A DNA stretch of 64,000 nucleotides from Schizophyllum amplum. Taxonomy: Eukaryota; Basidiomycota; Agaricomycetes; Agaricales; Schizophyllaceae. The DNA lies in contig VDMD01000003.1 in NCBI GenBank assembly GCA_007026445.1, positions 620,001 to 684,000 on the forward strand, written 5' to 3'. A model generated the notes under the pieces. It searched no databases, was not told where the DNA came from, and saw only the letters and a list, made by a program, of their open reading frames with translations. Numbering within the stretch: the stretch's first letter is position 1; every line of letters starts with the position of its first letter. Shown here piece by piece: positions 56,956 through 64,000 of this stretch. Both the position numbers and the translations under genes were made by a program.

Positions 56956-59143
56956 ATGGTGAACGCTCTCGATAAGCTCAACGCGCTGGTGCGAACAACC
57001 AAACCCAGGTCTGACCCCCTGCTCATCAACCCACTAGATCGCCGACTCGTTCGTCGGCCGGTGGTTCAAGCTCGAGGGATCCGGCCATATCAAGGAGCGC
57101 ATAGGCTCTCGCTTCACCGTGCGTCTAGTGTTCGACGCAAACCGCGACTTGCTGACCCCCTGCACAGACCGAGTTGCGTGCGGGTCTCACGACATGGGTA
57201 CGTGCTTTCCCCCTGACTATCAGTAACGAGCTGACGACTCCCCCAGGCAGCCATGGCGTATATCGTAAGGCGACATCATCCCCCTCCATATCTCACGCTC
57301 AGCGCCCGCCGCAGATCTCCGTTAACGCCTCCATCCTGTCGGACTCCGGTGGTACATGCGAGTGCCCCACCGATGACCTTTGTATCACGGATCCGACATA
57401 CCTGTCCTGCGTGGAAGAAGTCAGGAAAGACCTGATCACTGCGACCGCCGCATCTGCCGCGCTGGCGTCCTTCCTCCTGGGTCTTCTCGCCAACCTGCCC
57501 GTGGGCATGGCGCCTGGTTTGGGTCTGAACGCTTACGTGCGTACAATGACGCCTTCCCTCTGTCACGCCTGACCCGCATGTAGTTCGCGTACTCGGTCGT
57601 GGGTTTCCACGGCTCTGGCATCGTCACCTATCAGGAGGCACTCGCGGCGGTCTTCCTCGAGGGCTGGGTGTTCTTCTTCCTCTCCCTCGTCGGTCTACGG
57701 CAATGGCTTGTGCGGATTATGCCGCAGTCTCTCACGCTCGCGGTTGGCGCGGGTATCGGCCTGTTTATCGCGTTCATTGGTCTCTCCTCAAGTGGTTTAG
57801 GAATTGTCGGCGGTGACACGACAAATTTTGTCGGTCTCGGAGGTTGCAAAGCGGAGGACTTTGTCAGCGACGACCTGCCCAATTACTGCGCGCGTCGTGT
57901 CCTGCAGAACCCCACTGTCTGGCTTGGCGTCTTTGTCGGAGGGTACGCTTTGATTTCGCCAACTCGAGCAGCTGCTCACCGGCTTTCTTAGCATCTTCAC
58001 CGTGCTCATGATGTTGTACCGCGTGCGCGGCGCCATCCTCATCGGCATCTTCCTTGTCTCCATTATCTCCTGGCCGCGCCCCACGTCCGTCACCTACTTC
58101 CCGCACACCGAAGCCGGCGACCAGATGTTCGACTTCTTCAAGCAGGTCGTCACCTTCCGCCCACTCACCCACACCGGCAACGCGATTGACTACAACTACC
58201 GCTCTGGCCACGTGTGGTACGCGCTCATCACCTTCCTCTACGTCGACATTCTCGACACGACCGGTACACTGTACTCCATGGCCAAGTTTGCCGGCCTGCG
58301 CGACCCGGTCACGCTTGACTTCGAGGGCTCGACGATTGCGTACTGCGTGGATGCGTTCAGCATCAGTATGGGCGCGCTTATGGGGACCAGCCCGGTGACA
58401 GCGTTCATCGAGAGCGCGACGGGTATCAGTGAGGGCGGGAAGACTGGCATCACGGCGATCGTCACCGGCTTCTGCTTCTTCATCTCGATCTTCTTCGCGC
58501 CAATCTTCGCGTCGATCCCGGGATGGGCAACGGGCGGTGCGCTCGTTATTGTGGGCTCGCTGATGATCAGGAAGTGAGTTCGCTCTGTGCACACTATAGA
58601 GAGAAGCGCTGATCCTGGCCCTCTCAGCGTGCGCGAGATCAACTGGGACTACATTGGCGATGCTGTGCCGGCGTTCCTCACTTTGATCATGATCCCGTTG
58701 ACATACAAGTAAGTCTTTCAGAGTCCTCTTGTCTAGCAAGGCGCTAATGATACTTCCAGCATCGCATACGGTGTCATTGCCGGCGTGCTGAGCTATGTCG
58801 TCATCAACGGCATTCCTTGGCTCATCATGAAGCTCTCCGGAAACCGCATAGTCCCGCCGAACTACGAGAACTCTGAGGAGTGGGTTATCCCGCCAGGCAG
58901 CATCTTCCCCGGATGGATGTCAGTCCCTCGCCCTGCTGTCACTCCACCGAGTTTGCTGACGCCCTTCACAGCCTGAAGCTCACCGGCCGCGAGGTGTCGT
59001 ACGACGACGAGCAGCATGCAATGGACGACCGCATGGACTCGCGCATGGACCAGCGCATCTCGGATGAGACGTCGCAGGTGGACCATGCGAGCAAGCACTC
59101 GCTGTCTGACTTCGAGAAGCATTCAAGGCCGGTGCAGGTATAA
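56956..59143 (+). CDS. AzgA-type purine (adenine/guanine/hypoxanthine) proton symporter
   Basis: Plasma-membrane purine uptake, NAT/NCS2-related AzgA family. Start MVNALDKLNAL at 56956. A 33-nt first exon is joined by a GTGCGA donor to IADSFVGRWFKLEGSGHIKE. The signature region follows: TELRAGLTTW, then ISVNASILSDSGGTCECP, and SFLLGLLANLPVGMAPGLGL ending in NAY. Many helices follow, including LTLAVGAGIGLFIAFIGLSS, FLYVDILDTTGTLYSMAKFA and MGALMGTSPVTAFIESATGI. The C-terminal cytoplasmic tail is highly charged (AMDDRMDSRMDQRISDE). About ten short introns interrupt it. Length is roughly 590 aa, as expected. It looks complete. Substrate choice among purines is inferred from the family. Confidence 0.92.
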
Positions 59144-60184
59144 GCCCGCGTTGTGTACTCCTACTCTTGGCCCTTGCTTGTTCTGTTTGCTCCTCATACC
59201 CCGCGCCATCGCGGGTGATCACAGCCTACACTCATGCTTGTGCCTACACCCGGGGCGTCTTGTCGCTCCCCTCAGCGCTCCCCCCACACCGCTCCCCTCC
59301 CCGCCTCGAATGCGTGTTGGCACGTGTGTATGTACTTAGATTGGTCTGGGTTGGTCTGGGATCTCCAGGGAATTCTCTCATTTCGCTTTATTCACGAGCA
59401 GGTCTGTACGCTTCTTGTCGATATATCACTCATAATGCGAAGCAAGTCTCGCCCTTTTGTGTTGCTGTGTGACGGGTGGGAGAAATGTATGGTAGATGAG
59501 CGGGGTCGTGTAAGGAAACACCTCAAGCTTGAAGGTGAGAACACACATGAAGGGGAAGGAGAAACCAAGGGATGAGACGAGGAGTCGAGGACGGAGACGG
59601 CGACGCAGGTTAGCGCAAGCAGCGCGCGACCCTGCGCGACCTTGCCACAGTTTTGACGCCGTGTGATGAGGCACAATCAAGCGCCACTCCAAGCTGTAGG
59701 CTTGGAGAGGCTTGGCAGTCATCGTAAGTACCAGCTCCTCGACCTCCCCAATCTGCACTCCAAGTGCGTCGGGCGAGAACTTCCTCGACAGAGAAGTTCG
59801 CGTCGGTGGCAGCGAAAGGCAGCGAATGCGGCCGACCGCGGAAAGGAAGCAACGGAAGCAAAAGTGGCTATTGCTTTCACGTGGCCGCCACTATCCCTTT
59901 GAATTTAGCCATCTGCGCAAATCACCTGAATCTGATATCACACCCGTGTTGCCACCAGACGTCGCTCAATGTTGGCTCAATGTCCTCGCGGTATCATCAT
60001 GATCAGAAATTTGCCTGCCAGCCTAGCCTGCGCCTTGCTCTACCACCTCCATGCCGTCCGGTACTTGTACTCAATAGCTTGCCCTATACACGTAGCTTGG
60101 AGTCTTCCCCAGAAAGGGCTTAGGTGCGGCGTGGGTCCCGCGCTCTCGTGCAATCCCAGGCTTATCATCTGCGAGCAGCAGGGC
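59144..60184 (+). other. Intergenic region, permease to seven-helix protein gene
   Basis: About 1 kb: permease 3' UTR (C/T-rich at about 59260-59320), then the promoter of the next gene. No gene or repeat recognised. Confidence 0.5.
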
Positions 60185-61478
60185 ATGGCTGACGCGCCTC
60201 CACCCGACGACGTGTGGCTCGAACAGAGCCGCATGAACGGCATGCTCATTGGCTCGATAACCTGGGGTGAGCACTGGGCCAGTGTTACTGCACCGTGTTG
60301 CACTGCTAAGAACCACAACTCTGCAGGGATATTCTTTCAGCTTACCGCCCAATGTCTTGTCTCCCTGAACCGCAGCAGAGGTGGACGGATGTACCAGATC
60401 CCTATGGGCCGCAAATTGGCTCTCAATGCCTATGTGATCTCTACCTTCCTCCTCGCCACCGTGGGCTTCGCGTGCAACGCGCGTTACACGCAGGAAATAT
60501 GGATAGACAGGCGAGGGCCCGGCATCAGCCCTACTATACTCATTCAAGCGGAGTTCGACTTCTGGATCAATAGACTGGCTATTGACTGGTGTGTACGCTT
60601 TCCAGTGGCCATTGAACTTCATTGAACCCATCTTCGTGCAGCTATTATGTCATGGGATGGATCATGGACGTCCTACTGCTCCACCGCGCATTCGTCGTGT
60701 GGAACTACAACCCGCTAGTCGTCATGCTCATGTCTTCGCTGTACGTCTCCACCGTCGGCACCTCCATAGCGGTCATGGTATTCGCACAACGGCATGCTAT
60801 CTTTTCCCATCTAGGCGTCCAACTCGCCTACCTCTCCCTCTCCGTGTCGACCAACATCGTCTTCACCCTCCTTGTCGCTGGCCGCCTCTTTGCCATCCGC
60901 AACCGCATCCGCGATACGCTCGGGGCCGAGTACAGCAGCACCTTCTCGAGTGTGGCATCGACGCTTGTCGAGTCCTCCTCCCTTTACAGCTTCTTCGGCA
61001 TTATCTTCATCGTCTCCTTCGCTCTGCAGAGCAACGTGCAGAACTTGATATTCCTCGCTATCAGCCACATCCAGGTGCACCTGCCAGCCAATATATACTT
61101 ACTGTATCTCACACTAACCATCTCATGTATCAGGGAATTGCGCAGCTCCTCATCATATTGCGTGTCGCTGACGGCCGCGAGTTCGACAGGCGTGCGGCGA
61201 CCCTAACAGCCGCCGGGCATTCGAACTCAATTGCCTTCACTCCGCCAACACAAGTGGATATCATGAGGCGGTCATCACCTGGGGAAGCTGTGGATATTCA
61301 CGAGCTCGCGACGCCGAGGGAGAACCGGAGAGGGAGGAGGATCTCAGATGAACGGGACGCCGGGAAGCGAGGAAGCTTCCTCTCTGTGGACTCGCGACAT
61401 AGAAAGGCAGAGTCGTCGGAGGACTGGTCTGGCACAGGTGCGAGTACCTCGCATACCGAACGCACTGAGCACGTGTAG
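60185..61478 (+). CDS. Uncharacterised seven-helix membrane protein
   Basis: Exons 60185-60266, 60327-60588, 60642-61074 and 61134-61478 encode 373 aa; all junctions keep frame. Start MADAPPPDDVWLEQSRMNG. Hydrophobic segments: MLIGSITWGIFFQLTAQCLV, ALNAYVISTFLLATVGFACN, YYVMGWIMDVLLLHRAFVVW, VVMLMSSLYVSTVGTSIAVM, LAYLSLSVSTNIVFTLLVAG, LYSFFGIIFIVSFALQ and LIFLAISHIQGIAQLLIILR. That gives about seven helices with a basic, Ser-rich cytoplasmic tail (RRSSPGEAVDIHELATPREN) holding many possible phosphosites. The layout resembles the many orphan seven-helix proteins of Agaricomycetes and is receptor-like. I recognise no named family or ligand. Confidence 0.75.
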
Positions 61479-62178
61479 TACAGCGTTGGTTGAGTGTTTG
61501 GTAATCTGAGTCTTATAGTAGGGTGAGCCGTAACGACTACCATCGACGATCGCTTCATGTCGCGCGATGTATATACGGCGCAAGTATAACTTATTCACGC
61601 ACCTACCTTCCGGAACATTATGAATCCGCTAATGCATGCAAGCCATATCTATAGGCTTCTCGAGACCTTGTTGCTGCAAGCCCTTGAGACCATGCACGCA
61701 GGCTGCCACTGGCATTGGGCAGGGCCCAGTTGTCAGTTCACACTATAGTGCCCAAATATGTGTGAGTTTCCCCTGGTAGGGAGCTCTGAGCCTGCCAATG
61801 CCTCGTCGAGCTCCGAAAGGAAGTAAGTACGACGGAAGCAAAGTTCAACGTTCAAAATGCCGGCAATCACCGAAATTATGGCCTCGGTCCGCACAGGACC
61901 GCGACCCGGAGTCGCGACGCGTTCAGACGCGTCCAGCCTTTCCTCTTGCCCCCAACTCAGCGCCATCCAGCCCCTCACGCCATGGCGCCAACAAAAAAGT
62001 GGTGCGCCGCGGACATACTGGCAGATATTCAAAAGGAGGCGCCTGCAGGGGATTTTTGCTCAACGGTCCTCGTCCCCGGCCTCCTCGACGCAGCCAGTCA
62101 TCGGTCTTCGTTCTCTGAGCGTCCCCAAATCTATTAGCGCCGTTTCCCATTCGCTTTCCTTCATTAGCATCGCTCACG
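61479..62178 (+). other. Intergenic region upstream of ERG25
   Basis: 700 bp with no supported gene. The promoter of ERG25 is expected in the right half. Short plus-strand frames around 61798-62118 lack ATG-supported conservation. Confidence 0.5.
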
Positions 62179-63462
62179 ATGAACGCGACGGTGACCGCCC
62201 AGCTCTACGACGATCTCGGGCTCGACTACACGTCGCTGACCTGGGCCGAGCAGCAGTGGGTGGCATGGTACAAGTGGATCGACAACCCTGTCGTGGCGAC
62301 GGGGCTCATGAGCTTCTTGATGCATGAGGTACGTTGAATCTGCCATGTAGACGCTTCGTGGGGGCTGGTGTCGAGTTACCACTCAACTAACTAACGCACC
62401 CAGATCGTCTATTTCGGCCGCTGCATCCCCTGGATGGTCATCGACGCGACGCCCTACTTCAACCGGTGGAAGCTGCAGCCGCTGCAGGTGCCCACGCTTG
62501 CGGAGCAGTGGGAGTGCACGCGGATGGTGCTGTTCTCACATATGACTATTGAACTTCCGGCAGTGCGTATCCCATTTGCTTTGCGTTGGATAAGGTTGTA
62601 AACTTGTCGTGACTAGATCTGGCTCTTCCACCCCATTGCACAGTTATTTGGCATGGAGACATACCAGGTGCCGTTCCCGCCATGGCAGCTCATGGCGAAG
62701 CAGATTGCCATGTTCTTCTTCTTCGAAGACCTCTTCCACTGGTGTGGTGCGTATCTAATCCTGCTCTGTATATATTCTCTTAGCTAATTATCCTCCAGCG
62801 CACTCGCTCCTGCATAAGGGCGTCTTCTACAAGCACATCCACAAGGTGCATCACAAATACCCTGCCCCTTTTGGCCTGTGCGCGGAGTACGCGCACCCGG
62901 CGGAGGTCCTCATCCTGGGCGCGGGGACGATCTTTGGGCCAATTCTTTACTGCTACGTCACACACAACCTGCACGTCTTCACGGTGTACCTGTGGATTAC
63001 GCTCCGCCTCTTCCAGGCTGTTGATGCGCACAGCGGTTATGGTGAGTGCGCTGGCTCGGATAACCTGAGCATGACTGACGACGACATGCCACAGACTTCC
63101 CGTGGTCATTGAACAAGTTCATTCCTTTCTGGGCAGGTGCTGAGCACCACGATTTCCATCATATGGCCGTCAGTTGCTTTCCTCTCTGGTCTACCGTGCG
63201 AGTCGCTGATGTACCACAGTTTTCGAACAACTTCGCAACGTCCTTCCGTTGGTGGGACTGGCTCTTCGGCACTGACAAGCGCTACCGCCAGCACGTCGCG
63301 CGTGTAAAGGCTGCGAAGGCCGCTCTGAAGGACAAGTGCGCATCAAGACAGGACCTGTTGATGGCGCAATACAGGCTGATGAAGGAAGCGGAAGCGGAAG
63401 GTGTCGAGCAAGAAGCAGAGGTCTGCCGGACCGCGAGCTTCAAGTTCTTCAAAACTGATTAG
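62179..63462 (+). CDS. ERG25: C-4 methylsterol oxidase (sterol desaturase family)
   Basis: ER membrane di-iron oxygenase that removes sterol C-4 methyl groups in ergosterol synthesis. Six exons (62179-62328, 62404-62562, 62617-62746, 62799-63041, 63095-63168, 63220-63462) encode 332 aa. The three histidine clusters are complete: HWCAH in [19 protein letters not shown] in [16 protein letters not shown], and HHDFHH in [11 protein letters not shown]. The typical [19 protein letters not shown] and [15 protein letters not shown] follow. N-terminal and central hydrophobic stretches form the membrane anchor. The Lys/Ala/Glu-rich C-terminus extends past the usual core end. ERG25 works with ERG26 and ERG27. 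Confidence 0.94.
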
Positions 63463-63968
63463 AAATTTGACTCTGCTGAGACCGCAGAATGCATGATACC
63501 TACAACTACACGCATATCCCCAGGGGCACACATAATAGCATTAACATTTCGACTCATCGGAACCGCCTGAAGTGTGTATTGTCCCCAGAAAGGAAATTTG
63601 ATCATAGGTTTGTCATCTCCGTATGGACTTCCATGTATGACGCTTTCGAGAAGCTCCTTGTTTGTTCTTTCCCTCATCCATGACTCTGGCTCCCTCCGTC
63701 CCCACCTGCATGACGCCTGCCCATGGTACCCATCAGGCAACCCTCTCGGCAGGTGGTCTGAGTCTATTCCGCTGTCTGAGAGGAGCCCGCGTCATCGCTG
63801 ACAGCAGTCGAGCACAATGACGAGAGCGATGCCTTCATTGAACGGATCTCGCGCGATCTCCGTCCGACTGCGACCTATAAAGACCACCTCCGCGCCAAAT
63901 CTCACTCACTTTTCGACTCTTTCCCTCCCTTCACGATACCACAAAACTTTACAAACATCTAACTCATC
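63463..63968 (+). other. Intergenic region with promoter of the right-edge gene
   Basis: 500 bp: ERG25 3' flank, then promoter sequence. No gene in between. Confidence 0.55.
63876..63881 (+). promoter_or_regulatory. TATA box of the right-edge gene
   Basis: TATAAA lies about 93 nt before the ATG at 63969. A C/T-rich leader (about 63905-63935) and CAAACATCTAACTCATC precede the start, an arrangement typical of highly expressed fungal genes. Confidence 0.6.
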
Positions 63969-64000
63969 ATGGATCGCGCAACTTCAATCGTCGCTGCTCT
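63969..64000 (+). CDS. 5' end of an unidentified gene (cut by window edge)
   Basis: The ATG at 63969 is in good context (CATCATGG) and follows a TATA box and a C/T-rich leader. Only MDRATSIVAA can be read before the window ends. No family can be named. Confidence 0.45.
   Translation, partial: MDRATSIVAA

Overview
This is nuclear DNA of a filamentous basidiomycete, most likely an Agaricomycete. The evidence is dense short introns (about 45-60 nt, GT-AG), three class I hydrophobin genes, tandem DUF6535 genes, a fungal SLATT-domain gene, a fused URA2/pyrABCN-type pyrimidine gene and an AzgA-type purine permease. Genus cannot be fixed from the window.

Layout. 1-0.85 kb: 5' part of an oligopeptide (OPT) transporter gene on the minus strand. 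2.0-5.5 kb: DnaJ/DnaJ-X co-chaperone whose last three introns are swollen with C/T-rich tandem repeats. 5.7-7.8 kb: two gene-free inverted repeats with 156-bp and 223-bp arms. 8.1-9.2 kb: casein kinase 2 beta subunit (minus). 10.6-21.8 kb: three tandem, same-strand DUF6535 membrane-protein genes with conserved intron positions and a candidate intron just after each stop codon. 22.0-36.3 kb: a large inverted duplication. Its arms (about 2.9 kb each) both carry a hydrophobin gene, and they flank about 8.4 kb of single-copy DNA. That single-copy part holds a previously hidden 54-residue cysteine-rich small protein gene, RFT1 (minus) and an SFP1-like zinc-finger gene (plus). 36.7-40.2 kb: beta-tubulin (minus) and an F-box gene (plus), divergently arranged. 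40.5-42.1 kb: cytosolic tyrosyl-tRNA synthetase. 42.5-44.4 kb: a SLATT-domain gene broken by a 633-bp non-autonomous DNA transposon with a 19-bp perfect terminal repeat and an 8-bp target-site duplication. 45.5-52.7 kb: the fused carbamoyl-phosphate synthase/aspartate carbamoyltransferase gene (minus). 53.5-54.0 kb: a third, divergent hydrophobin (minus). 57.0-63.5 kb: purine permease, an orphan seven-helix membrane protein and ERG25 sterol C-4 methyl oxidase (all plus). The first codons of another gene sit at the right edge.

Functional reading. Most single-copy genes are housekeeping: pyrimidine synthesis, purine uptake, N-glycan flippase, sterol demethylation, tubulin, tRNA charging, CK2. 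The accessory part is the DUF6535 array, the hydrophobin palindrome and the transposon-disrupted SLATT gene. The most notable signals are the transposon insertion, the hydrophobin inverted duplication with an abrupt identity step and a changed TATA box in one copy, the tiny gene at 25.3 kb with a GC-AG intron, and the conserved post-stop introns of the DUF6535 copies. All exon models were built by hand from splice motifs and frame. They have not been tested against transcripts.
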